Assembly (NCBI RefSeq): GCF_024171815.1
Contig: NZ_JAMTCJ010000002.1
Coordinates: 1,341,485 to 1,405,484 of the forward strand
Length of the DNA stretch: 64,000 bases
Direction of reading: 5' to 3'
Source: Williamsia maris
GTDB taxonomy: Bacteria > Actinomycetota > Actinomycetes > Mycobacteriales > Mycobacteriaceae
The first letter of the stretch is position 1. Every line of letters begins with the position of its first letter. The position numbers and the translations under genes are program-made. Below are positions 8,734 to 16,578 of this stretch, one piece after another. Below the pieces are notes generated by a model. That model ran no database searches, had not been told where the DNA came from, and saw only the letters and a list, made by a program, of their open reading frames with translations.

Positions 8734-9450
8734 ATGTCTCAACCCCCGAATCCGTGGCCCCAGGGCTCGTGGCCCCCGGATCCGTCGCACTCCGATCCGT
8801 CGCAGCAACCCGGGAACACGGGTAAGCCGACGCTCGTGAACTCGATGGCCATCGCGACCGAGCTGTGGTTGGTGGTGGTGCTGTGCCAGATCATCGCGTC
8901 GATCGGTGAGTACTCCTCGGTCACCGACTCGTTCCGTGACTCGGTGCGCGAGACGTCCGGTGCATCGGCCCGCGACGTCGACCTGGTGACCTCCAGCGGA
9001 TTCCTGGTCGGTGTGTTCGTCGTCGCGACCGCCATCATCGCGGCCGTGTCGCTGCTCATCGTCTGGCTGGCCCGTACCGGCCACAACTGGGCGCGCCTGG
9101 TGCTGTCGTTCTTCAGCGCGTTCCTCGTGGTCCAGGCCGTTCTGGCGCTGTTCGACGGGAACGGCGCCACCTGGGCGACGATCCCGACGGTGATCGGTGG
9201 AGTCGCCGCCCTGGGGGCCGCATACCTGCTGCTGCAGCGCGAGACCGAGACCTACTGCAAGGCGATGGCGACCTACCGCAAGTCCGGCGGGACACCACCG
9301 CCCCCCGGCCCCGGGTGGCCGCCGAACGGTGGTCCGCCCCCGAACCAGTACTTCCCGCACGGTCAGTACCCGCAGCAGTACCCGCAGCAGGGGCAGTACC
9401 CGTATCCGCCGCACGACGATCGGCGTGACGACTCCGGGGGCAACCGATGA
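8734..9450 (+). CDS. Proline-rich four-helix membrane protein
   Basis: A 238-residue protein I cannot assign to a named family with certainty. A Pro/Ser-rich N-terminus of about 30 residues is followed by about four hydrophobic segments (ELWLVVVLCQIIASIGEY; GVFVVATAIIAAVSLLIVWLA; LVLSFFSAFLVVQAVLALF; IPTVIGGVAALGAAYLLLQ) and a C-terminal tail of P, G, Q and Y residues with repeated GQYPQQYPQQ units. Similar Pro-rich small membrane proteins follow hemB in mycobacteria (Rv0513/Rv0514, from memory). It begins only ten bases after hemB and overlaps the next gene by four bases, so it probably belongs to the end of the heme operon. Confidence 0.7.
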   Translation: MSQPPNPWPQGSWPPDPSHSDPSQQPGNTGKPTLVNSMAIATELWLVVVLCQIIASIGEYSSVTDSFRDSVRETSGASARDVDLVTSSGFLVGVFVVATAIIAAVSLLIVWLARTGHNWARLVLSFFSAFLVVQAVLALFDGNGATWATIPTVIGGVAALGAAYLLLQRETETYCKAMATYRKSGGTPPPPGPGWPPNGGPPPNQYFPHGQYPQQYPQQGQYPYPPHDDRRDDSGGNR

Positions 9451-9839
9451 CGAAACCCGGTCCCGCGGCGCCCACGCTCGCGGTCTGGGCGGTGCGTCTG
9501 TGGATCGCATCGGGCGTGCTGTTCCTCGCCTCGGCGGCGTGGTTCCTCATCATCGGGATCGGCAGCGCCAACGCGTTCGGCATCGGACTCGGCGTGGTCA
9601 GTGCAGGCGTGGGCGTGGGGATGCTGCTGCTGACGCGGCGCACCGGCTCCGGGGACCCGCGCTGGCGGTCGGTGCTCGCCGTGCTGTCGTTGACGGTCAC
9701 GGTGCTCGGCATGCTGATGGCGGCACTGTTCCTCGACCCGTTCCTGTTGATCAGCGGCATCGTCGGGCTGGTCGGCTCGATGATGGCGTACCGCCCGGCT
9801 GCCGAGCCGTGGTTCACCCGTGGGGGTGTCGGTGGCTGA
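9447..9839 (+). CDS. Small membrane protein, four predicted helices
   Basis: A 130-residue, very hydrophobic protein with about four membrane segments starting at residues 9, 31, 67 and 93 and only short loops between them. No catalytic motif is visible. It overlaps the previous gene (ATGA) and the next one, which points to one transcript. Function unknown; it may be a paralogue-like relative of the membrane core of the preceding protein. Confidence 0.65.
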   Translation: MTKPGPAAPTLAVWAVRLWIASGVLFLASAAWFLIIGIGSANAFGIGLGVVSAGVGVGMLLLTRRTGSGDPRWRSVLAVLSLTVTVLGMLMAALFLDPFLLISGIVGLVGSMMAYRPAAEPWFTRGGVGG

Positions 9840-10377
9840 CGCCCCCGATTCTCCCGACGTCCCGGGGGCCGGCGAGTGGAACACCTCGGTGGCGCCGGGC
9901 CGAGTGCTGTTCCGTGAGAACGGTGGCAGCTGGTGGGTCGTCTCGATCGGCCCGGTCCTCGTGGCCGCGGTACTGCTGATGGAATTGTTCGGTGGGGGAC
10001 AGGTGCACTGGCCCGTGCTGTCGATCTTCCTGGTCATCATCACCGGCTTCTCGGCGATCCAGGTGTACGCCGCGCGTCAGCACGTCGGCGTGGTCCTCAC
10101 CGACACCACCCTGAAGCAGGGCACCCGAACCATCGCGCTGGCCGACATCAAACGCATCTACCCGGAGAACACGAACCCCGAGCCCGAGAAGTGGGAGAGC
10201 GCACCGGCCATCGGCGAACTCCGTGCCGTGCCGCGTCGTCGTACCGGCATCGGCGTGCGCATGACGTCGGGCAAGTTGGCGCAGGCGTGGGCCCGCGACC
10301 ATCATCGTCTGCGCACCGAACTGGCCGAGGCCCACCTGGCTATGCAGATGGGCCTGCCGCCGCGGGAGGACACGTGA
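9832..10377 (+). CDS. Membrane protein with PH-like cytosolic domain, function unknown
   Basis: A protein of about 181 residues. Two membrane segments (SWWVVSIGPVLVAAVLLMELF and WPVLSIFLVIITGFSAIQVYA) are followed by a cytoplasmic part, HVGVVLTDTTLKQGTRTIALADIKRIYPE, which reads like the small bacterial PH-domain membrane proteins. Three in-frame GTG codons (9820, 9826, 9832) could start it; 9832 is chosen because a GGGGG run lies five bases before it. It overlaps its neighbours and looks translationally coupled. Confidence 0.6.
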   Translation: MADAPDSPDVPGAGEWNTSVAPGRVLFRENGGSWWVVSIGPVLVAAVLLMELFGGGQVHWPVLSIFLVIITGFSAIQVYAARQHVGVVLTDTTLKQGTRTIALADIKRIYPENTNPEPEKWESAPAIGELRAVPRRRTGIGVRMTSGKLAQAWARDHHRLRTELAEAHLAMQMGLPPREDT

Positions 10378-10631
10378 CCCCGGCGCGCCACCGGCTCGTC
10401 GCCATCGCGGGCATCGTGGTCGGGATTGTCCTCGCGGTCGTGGCGGTCCTGTTGTGGCGCAGCGGCATCGAGACGAGCAGCTACCCGCCGGTCGAACTCG
10501 GCGGCACGGTCGTCTCCGGACCGTATGAACTCACCCGGTACTCGGGCAGCCGGATCGGCGGCGCCACCGTGGTCGCGCTCGCAGCGCTGCTCGCCCTGGC
10601 GTTCTCGGTACGGGCAGCGCTGCGCCGCTGA
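10374..10631 (+). CDS. Small two-helix membrane protein
   Basis: An 85-residue protein with one membrane helix at residues 8-28 (LVAIAGIVVGIVLAVVAVLL) and another at about 62-80, separated by a polar 30-residue loop that would face outside. The GTG start overlaps the previous stop (GTGA), so it is the last gene of the hemB-downstream membrane protein run. No family recognised. Confidence 0.6.
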   Translation: MTPARHRLVAIAGIVVGIVLAVVAVLLWRSGIETSSYPPVELGGTVVSGPYELTRYSGSRIGGATVVALAALLALAFSVRAALRR

Positions 10632-10650
10632 CGTTCTGCTTGTCGAGGAC

Positions 10651-12663
10651 TCAGTTCATCTGCACCGTCAGCAGAGCCTCGGGGACGCCGAACGCGTCGA
10701 CGAGGGTCTTCGCGTGCGGACGCAGTTGTGCGCACAGATCGTTGACGCCGCGGCGGATGGCCTTGGCGCGCTCCACCGAGATGTGGCGGTGCATCAGGAA
10801 CCAGTCGAGGTCGTTCTCCAGCGAGGAGTAGACGAACAGGTCGCAGACGGTGCCGAGCAGCTCGGTCGCCGCCTTGCTGTCACAGCCCTCGATGCCCTCG
10901 ATGAACGCTTCCAGCACAACGCGTTCCATGTGCGCGTGGCCCACCTTCAGCAGGTGGTCCTGCGCTGCGTTGAACACCTCGAAGGGGTCGTTGCCCTCCT
11001 CGGTTGCGCGCCGCAGACGGTTGGCGCAGGTCCGCAGCAGGTGATCCTCACGGTTGCGGAACAGCCGGATCTGCGTGCCGCGGTTGGACAGTTCGGATTC
11101 CTCGGTGTCCTCGTCGGAGGAGTCCATCAGTGTCTGCACGACCTGACGGGCCGCCGACTTCTCCAGCACGACGTCGCGCGCCATGTTCGCGATGAATCGC
11201 GCCCAGCCGACCGTGTTGAGACCACGGACGTCCTCGGCGTACGCCGAGAGCAGCTCCTTGGCCAGCAGCTGGGTGAGGACGGTGTTGTCGCCCTCGAAGG
11301 TGGTGAAGACGTCGATGTCGCCGCGCATGATCGACAGCTGGTTCTCGTCGAGATAGCCGGCGCCACCGCATGCCTCGCGGGCGACGTTGATCGAGTGCGA
11401 CGCGTGCCAGGTGGTCATGGCCTTGAGGCCGGCGGCGAGGCTCTCGAGCTGACGCTGACGTCCGGCGAAGGAGTCGTCACCCTCGGTGGACTCGGGGTTC
11501 GCGGTCTGCACCTCGTGCAGCTCCTCGGTCACCTCGTTCTGCGCGAAGTTCAACGCGTAGGACTTGGCGATCAGCGGCAACAGCTTCCGCTGGTGCGCGA
11601 GGTAGTCCATGATCACGATCTCGTCGTCGGAATCGGGGGCCTCGAACTGCTTGCGGGTCAGTGCGTACCGGGTGGCGATCGCGAGTGCCTTGCGACCGGC
11701 CGCACCTGCCGTGGCCGCGACGCTGATGCGACCACGGATCAGCGTGCCGAGCATCGTGAAGAAGCGGCGGTTCTCGTTCTCGATCGGCGAGTGGTACGTG
11801 CCGTCGGCGTCGACGTCGGCGTACTTGTTGAGCAGGTTCTCGCGCGGGATCCGGACCTGATCGAACCGCAGCCGACCGTTGTCGACACCCGCGAGACCAC
11901 CCTTGGGGCCGTCGTCACCGATGGTCACGCCGGGAAGGGCGTTGCCCTTGTCGTCGCGCAGCGGCACCACGAAACAGTGGACGCCGCGTCCGGTCGGCTC
12001 CTCACCCGGGCCGCCGGTGACGAGCTGGGCGAACACCGATGCGACGGTCGCGTGCTGAGCTGCTCCGCCGATGTAGTCCTTCGTCGCCGACTCGGTGGTC
12101 GAGTGCACGACGAACTCGTCGGACTCGGCGTCGTAGGTGGCGACGGTCTCGAGGGCCTGCACGTTCGAGCCGTGTCCGGTCTCGGTCATCGCGAAGCAGC
12201 CGAGCAGGTCGAGATTGATGAGGTCGGTGACGTAGCGATCGTGGTGCCGCTTGGTGCCGAGGTTCTCGATGGCACCGCCGAACAGACCCCATTGCACGCC
12301 CGCCTTGACCATCAGCGACAGGTCCGCGTATCCGAGCATCTCGATGCTGGTGATCGCGGCACCCACGTCGCCGGTGCCGCCGTGCTCCGGCCGGAAGCCC
12401 GACGCGGCGAAGTCCAGCTGCGCCAGCTCTCCGAGCTTGCCGAACGTGGCGTCCCGGGCCGCCTGCATCGACAGGGTCGGGTCCGGCAGCAGGTCGGTGC
12501 GGTCCATGTGGGCGCGGGCGTAGTTGCGGACGTCGCGCCACTTGCCGTCCAGCGTGTACTTCAGGTTGTCGACGACCAGCTCCTGGTCCACCGCTTCGCT
12601 GTGGTCGGGCGACGTGACATCGGATGAACGATCTTCGGGCTGCGTTGCCTGGGTGACGGTCAT
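10651..12663 (-). CDS. Acyl-CoA dehydrogenase / acyl-CoA oxidase family protein
   Basis: A 670-residue flavoprotein, longer than the usual 380-400-residue dehydrogenases and nearer to acyl-CoA oxidases. FGKLGELAQLDFAASGFRPE opens the core; FAMTETGHGSNVQ is the FAD/acyl-CoA segment with the conserved TE.GHGS motif; RRFFTMLGTLIRGRISVA follows; CGGAGYLDENQL and TTFEGDNTVLTQLLAKELL are the oxidase-like signature, with the Glu of FEGDN at the catalytic-base position. The C-terminal 200 residues form the oxidase-type extra helical domain. It should oxidise fatty acyl-CoAs in beta-oxidation in the cytosol. The ATG at 12663 follows GGAG and leaves a TAATAT -10-like box about ten bases upstream. It is convergent with the membrane-protein operon. 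Confidence 0.88.
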   Translation of the reverse strand: MTVTQATQPEDRSSDVTSPDHSEAVDQELVVDNLKYTLDGKWRDVRNYARAHMDRTDLLPDPTLSMQAARDATFGKLGELAQLDFAASGFRPEHGGTGDVGAAITSIEMLGYADLSLMVKAGVQWGLFGGAIENLGTKRHHDRYVTDLINLDLLGCFAMTETGHGSNVQALETVATYDAESDEFVVHSTTESATKDYIGGAAQHATVASVFAQLVTGGPGEEPTGRGVHCFVVPLRDDKGNALPGVTIGDDGPKGGLAGVDNGRLRFDQVRIPRENLLNKYADVDADGTYHSPIENENRRFFTMLGTLIRGRISVAATAGAAGRKALAIATRYALTRKQFEAPDSDDEIVIMDYLAHQRKLLPLIAKSYALNFAQNEVTEELHEVQTANPESTEGDDSFAGRQRQLESLAAGLKAMTTWHASHSINVAREACGGAGYLDENQLSIMRGDIDVFTTFEGDNTVLTQLLAKELLSAYAEDVRGLNTVGWARFIANMARDVVLEKSAARQVVQTLMDSSDEDTEESELSNRGTQIRLFRNREDHLLRTCANRLRRATEEGNDPFEVFNAAQDHLLKVGHAHMERVVLEAFIEGIEGCDSKAATELLGTVCDLFVYSSLENDLDWFLMHRHISVERAKAIRRGVNDLCAQLRPHAKTLVDAFGVPEALLTVQMN

Positions 12664-12781
12664 GTCTCCGATATTACTGGCGGGTAACCCTGACGGCATC
12701 GCGTTGATGATCACAAAAAGCGCGGTATTCGTGACGAGAGTCGCCGGCGGATCACGGAATGGGCACGCCCAGACGCACCGA

Positions 12782-13804
12782 TCACACCGCGGGTTGCTGC
12801 TGGGTGATGCAGTGCACCCCGCCGCCGCGGGCGAACAGCGGCCGGGCGTCGACTCCGATGATCGTCCGTCCCGGGTAGGCGTCGGCCAGGATGGCCGCGG
12901 CCGCATCGTCACGCGGGTCGTCGAAGCGGCAGGCGATGACGGCGTCGTTGATCACGAGGTGGTTGATGTAGCTGTGGTCGACGAACCCCTCGTTGTCGGT
13001 GAGCCCCGCCGGTGCCGGGACGCCGACGATGTCGAAGGCGCGCCCCTGCGCGTCCGTCGCCTCGCTCAGCACCCGCATGATCTCGGCGGAGACCGCGTGG
13101 TCGGGATGGGCGGGGTCGGTCTGCTCGTGCACCAGCACCGTGCCCGGTGTGGGGATGGCGGCGACGATGTCGACGTGGCCGCGCGTGCCGAAGGTCTCGT
13201 TGTCGCGGGTCAGGCCATAGGGCAGCCAGATCGCCGTCGTGGTCCCGATCGTGCGTTCCAGCTCCGCCTCCACCTGCGCGGCGGTCCAGTCGCTGTTGCG
13301 CCCCTGGCCCAGTTGGACGGACTCGGTGAGCAACACCGTGCCGCTGCCGTCGACCTGGATACCGCCGCCCTCGTTGATCATCGGCGAGGTGATCAGCTCG
13401 GCGCCGGACAGTTCGGCGATCAGTCGGCCGATGTGTTGGTCTTTGTCCCAGGTGGCCCACTCCGCTGCGCCCCAGCCGTTGAACACCCAGTCCACCGCGC
13501 CGAGGCGCCCCGTTTCGTCATCGACGACGAAGGTCGGTCCGATGTCGCGGGCCCAGGCGTCGTCGAGCGGGGCCTCGACGAGGGTGACCTCCGACGACAG
13601 ATAGCGCCGGGCGTGGTCGATCTCGCCGGGATCGACCAGCACCGTGACGGGTTCGTGGTCGGCGATGGCGTGTGCGACCTCTGCCCAGGTACGACGGGCC
13701 TCGTCGCGCTCGGACTCGGTGTCGCCCAACGAGTATCCGGTCACCGGGTAGGCCATCCACACCCGTTCCTGGGGTACGCCCTCGGCGGGCTGGCGCCAAC
13801 TCAT
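12782..13804 (-). CDS. aguA: Agmatine deiminase
   Basis: A 340-residue protein of the porphyromonas-type peptidyl-arginine deiminase / agmatine deiminase family, which converts agmatine to N-carbamoylputrescine and ammonia. Family marks are WMAYP near the start, DDAWARDIGPTF, NEGGGIQVDG, TFGTRGHVD (catalytic His) and the nucleophilic Cys close to the end (ARGGGVHCITQQQP, about residue 332). The ATG overlaps the end of the amidase gene upstream (ATGA), so the two are translated from one message and encode consecutive steps of agmatine breakdown. Confidence 0.93.
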   Translation of the reverse strand: MSWRQPAEGVPQERVWMAYPVTGYSLGDTESERDEARRTWAEVAHAIADHEPVTVLVDPGEIDHARRYLSSEVTLVEAPLDDAWARDIGPTFVVDDETGRLGAVDWVFNGWGAAEWATWDKDQHIGRLIAELSGAELITSPMINEGGGIQVDGSGTVLLTESVQLGQGRNSDWTAAQVEAELERTIGTTTAIWLPYGLTRDNETFGTRGHVDIVAAIPTPGTVLVHEQTDPAHPDHAVSAEIMRVLSEATDAQGRAFDIVGVPAPAGLTDNEGFVDHSYINHLVINDAVIACRFDDPRDDAAAAILADAYPGRTIIGVDARPLFARGGGVHCITQQQPAV

Positions 13805-14754
13805 GGGGTCACCGGCGCGGTCAGCGACGTGTAGGTGTCGGGGCGGCGGGTCGCCAGGAAGGGGAACAGGGCCAGCCAGTCCCGTCGCTGGTCGAGGTCG
13901 AGATCGGCGACCAGGGTGACCGATTCGTCGCGTGGTGCCGCAACCAGGATGCGGCCGTAGGGATCACAGATGAACGACGAGCCGTAGAAGGTGATCGCGC
14001 CCTCGTCGCCGTGGCGGTTGGGGACGATCATGAAGGTGGCGTTGGCGATGGCGTTGCCGACGATGACCTGTTGCCACAGCGGCTGGGTGTCGAAGTCGGG
14101 GAAGTCGGGCTCGGAACCGATGGCGGTGGGGTAGACGAGGATCTCCGCGCCGGCGATCGAGTAGCTGCGGGTGACCTCGGCGAACCATTCGTCCCAACAC
14201 GTCGGGAACCCGAACGCGGCGGGCAGTCCCTCGGGGCGGTGCACCGGGTAGGGATCCTCCGACGGGCCGGCGCGGAAGTAGGTGTCCTCGTAATAGCCGG
14301 GGCTGATCGGGATGTGGAGCTTGTGGGTGTGGGCGACGATCTCGCCCCGCGGCGAGACCAGGATCGCGGTGTTGAGGCCGAGTCCGTCCGGCACGGCGCC
14401 CTCGGGTGCGGGCGCCCGCTGATAGAGCGAGGCGTGCACGAAGATGTCGTGTTTGCGGGCCATCTCGGCCGCGAAGGTCGCGGTCGGGCCGGTGTGCAGG
14501 TCCTCGGCGTCGTCGCCGGGGCGCTCGCCAGCGCGGACGAACGCCGGGTACTGCCGCAGGGTGAGCTCGGGAAGGAAGACCGCTGCGGCGCCGGCCTGTG
14601 CGGCGGCCGCGATCCCCTCGGCCAGCTCGGCCCGCAGTGCGTCGGGGTCCGCATGCCACCGGTGCTGCACCAGCGCCACGCGAAGGGGCGGCCGGGTGGG
14701 TGCGTCGTAGCGGCTGAGCGCGGCCGGTGGCGGGGGTGCGGTGATCGTACGCAT
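13801..14754 (-). CDS. aguB: N-carbamoylputrescine amidase (nitrilase superfamily)
   Basis: A 317-residue carbon-nitrogen hydrolase. The Glu-Lys-Cys triad is visible as FLPELTLRQYP (Glu about residue 63), HTHKLHIP (Lys about 150) and GFPTCWDEWF (Cys186). Together with the adjacent agmatine deiminase gene this fits hydrolysis of N-carbamoylputrescine to putrescine, CO2 and ammonia. The N-terminus carries about 20 extra Pro/Ala-rich residues before RVALVQHRW. A perfect palindrome lies 24-46 bases before the start, suggesting local control of the aguB-aguA operon. Confidence 0.88.
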   Translation of the reverse strand: MRTITAPPPPAALSRYDAPTRPPLRVALVQHRWHADPDALRAELAEGIAAAAQAGAAAVFLPELTLRQYPAFVRAGERPGDDAEDLHTGPTATFAAEMARKHDIFVHASLYQRAPAPEGAVPDGLGLNTAILVSPRGEIVAHTHKLHIPISPGYYEDTYFRAGPSEDPYPVHRPEGLPAAFGFPTCWDEWFAEVTRSYSIAGAEILVYPTAIGSEPDFPDFDTQPLWQQVIVGNAIANATFMIVPNRHGDEGAITFYGSSFICDPYGRILVAAPRDESVTLVADLDLDQRRDWLALFPFLATRRPDTYTSLTAPVTP

Positions 14755-14777
14755 ATGAGGATCTCCTCGGAACGGAG

Positions 14778-14800
14778 TTAAACGAATGAGGTTCGTTTAA
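14778..14800. promoter_or_regulatory. Palindromic operator before aguB-aguA
   Basis: TTAAACGAA and TTCGTTTAA form perfect 9-base arms around TGAGG. The AT-rich palindrome in otherwise GC-rich DNA, placed just upstream of the operon start, looks like a site for a dimeric repressor such as a TetR or GntR protein. No regulator gene is adjacent. Confidence 0.65.
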
Positions 14801-14829
14801 TGGTAGCCCCGGGGTACGTGAGCTGCAAC

Positions 14830-14865
14830 GCAAACGCACCCCGACTTTTGTCGGGGTGCGTTTGC
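14830..14865 (-). terminator. Strong hairpin terminator after the oligopeptide ABC operon
   Basis: GCAAACGCACCCCGAC and GTCGGGGTGCGTTTGC make a perfect 16-base stem with a TTTT (or AAAA) loop, 29 bases after the stop of the binding-protein gene. There is no long T tract, as is usual for actinobacterial terminators. Confidence 0.8.
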
Positions 14866-14893
14866 GGCCACAGCAGAGTGAACCGGTGGCGGC

Positions 14894-16567
14894 CTACTTC
14901 TGGAAGCCGATGTCCTGGACTCGACCGATGTAGAACAGACCGGCTCCGTAGTTGGCGAGCTTCTCCTTGGTGGCGATGATCGTCGGGCCGTTGTCGAGCG
15001 GGAGGTTCGAGTACTGGCCCAGCAGGGTCCGCTCGAGTGCGTTGCCCGCCGTGATCTGTGCGGCCGGATCGGCGATCTGACCCACCGCGCGGATCTGTGT
15101 GTCCAACTCGGCGGTTCCGGCGCCGGCCTGGTTCAGCTGCGAACCCGAGCACCAGAACTGGCAGAAGTACGCGTATCCGAAGGGGTCACTCGAGTACGTC
15201 CCCGACAGGAAGAAATCGAACTTCTTGTTCGTCACGATGTCGGAGAACTCACTCGATGACTTCTGCTGGATCTGTAGGTCGACCCCGACCGACTTCTCCA
15301 TTGCCTGGATGGCGCGCGCCAGGTTGAGGATCGTCGGGTCGTCGCCGGTCACCGGGAAGGTGAGTGAGAGCTTCTGACCGTCCTTCGTCCTGATCCCGTC
15401 TGACCCCGGTGCCCATCCGGCGGCGTCGAGTTCGCTCTTCGCGGTGTTCGAGTCGAAGTCGATGACGCCCTTGAGGTTGTCGGCGTATCCCTTCTGGAAG
15501 GGATAGAGCGTGAACGATCCGGGTTCGGTCTCGCTGTACCCGAGCCCCTGGAACAGGACATCGGCCACGACCTTCCGGTCGATGGACTTGAGAATCGCGC
15601 TGCGTACCTTCACGTCCCGCAGCGGCGGGGAGGCCAGGTTCAACGTCACCAGGTCCTGTGACGGTGTCGCCGACTTTCGGATCGATATTCCGCCCATGCC
15701 CTGGACCTGAGCGAGTCGGTCCTTGGTGGCCACCGATACGGCGTCGATCTGATTGTTCTTGAATGCGTTGATCGATGCCTGGCTGTCCATCTGGAGGAAC
15801 ACCCGTTGATCGAGCTTGCCGGGGTCACCCCACCACTTCGGGTTCTTCTCGAAGATGACCGTTCCGGCAGTCCGGTCGAAGGACTTCAGCTGGTACGGGC
15901 CGGCGCCCAGTTCGGAGTGCGGGGTGTTGATGTAGGCGGTGTTGTAGAACGTCGGATCAAGGGCCTTGGGGTGTAACAGGACGTTGAAGAGGCCGTCCGG
16001 CCATGCGTATGGACCGCGGAACGTGACCACGGCTTGTTTCGAGCTTGTGCCCTGCGCAACCGAGCCGATCTGCGAGTAGCCGTCGGTGCTCGATGCCGAA
16101 TACGCGGAGTTGGTGCCGTTGTTGGCCTTCCAGGTCGCCTCGAACGCCGTCCAGTCGATCGGCGTCCCGTCGTTGAAGGTTGCTTTCGGATTGATCGTGT
16201 AGGTGATCACCGTGTTCCCGCCGACCACTTCTTTCTTGTAGTCGGTGAGGTAATCCGGGTCGGCTGAAGCGGTGCCGTCGGCGGCGAAGGTGAACAACGA
16301 CGGGTTGTACCAGCGCCACAGGTTCAGCGTGTAGAGGGTGCCGTCGGCCTGAAAGGTGTTCCACTGCGGCGACACCTCGGGCAGCGCCGTTGTCAACGTG
16401 CCGGTGTCAGCGATGTTCTGCCGGGGCTGCTCGTTGATCTGAGCCGCGGACTTCGACAGGGAGTCGTTGGTGTCCGACGACGTCGAGTCGGTCGACCCGC
16501 CGCAACCGGAGAGCACGAGTGTCACGGCCAGCGACGCCGCGCCGGCGGCCCACAGATGACGTTTCAT
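14894..16567 (-). CDS. ABC transporter peptide-binding lipoprotein (SBP_bac_5)
   Basis: A 557-residue extracytoplasmic solute-binding protein. The start MKRHLWAAGAASLAVTLVLSGCGG is a lipoprotein signal with lipobox LSGC, so the mature protein is anchored to the outer face of the membrane. The rest matches family 5 (DppA/OppA): the LWRWYNPSLF and NPKATFNDGTPIDWTAFE segments, and the KNPKWWGDP and NLASPPLRDVKVRSAI stretches, are typical. The ATG at 16567 has AAAGGA nine bases before it. It ends the four-gene operon whose permeases and ATPase lie at 16579-20683. The ligand is probably an oligopeptide; nickel or a heme-like ligand cannot be excluded. Confidence 0.9.
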   Translation of the reverse strand: MKRHLWAAGAASLAVTLVLSGCGGSTDSTSSDTNDSLSKSAAQINEQPRQNIADTGTLTTALPEVSPQWNTFQADGTLYTLNLWRWYNPSLFTFAADGTASADPDYLTDYKKEVVGGNTVITYTINPKATFNDGTPIDWTAFEATWKANNGTNSAYSASSTDGYSQIGSVAQGTSSKQAVVTFRGPYAWPDGLFNVLLHPKALDPTFYNTAYINTPHSELGAGPYQLKSFDRTAGTVIFEKNPKWWGDPGKLDQRVFLQMDSQASINAFKNNQIDAVSVATKDRLAQVQGMGGISIRKSATPSQDLVTLNLASPPLRDVKVRSAILKSIDRKVVADVLFQGLGYSETEPGSFTLYPFQKGYADNLKGVIDFDSNTAKSELDAAGWAPGSDGIRTKDGQKLSLTFPVTGDDPTILNLARAIQAMEKSVGVDLQIQQKSSSEFSDIVTNKKFDFFLSGTYSSDPFGYAYFCQFWCSGSQLNQAGAGTAELDTQIRAVGQIADPAAQITAGNALERTLLGQYSNLPLDNGPTIIATKEKLANYGAGLFYIGRVQDIGFQK

Positions 16568-16578
16568 TGACGGTCCTT

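Noticed and set aside
12664..12781. Extra 83-residue N-terminal extension of the acyl-CoA dehydrogenase frame
   Set aside because: The added residues have no family similarity, and an ATG with GGAG sits at 12663 where the domain begins.
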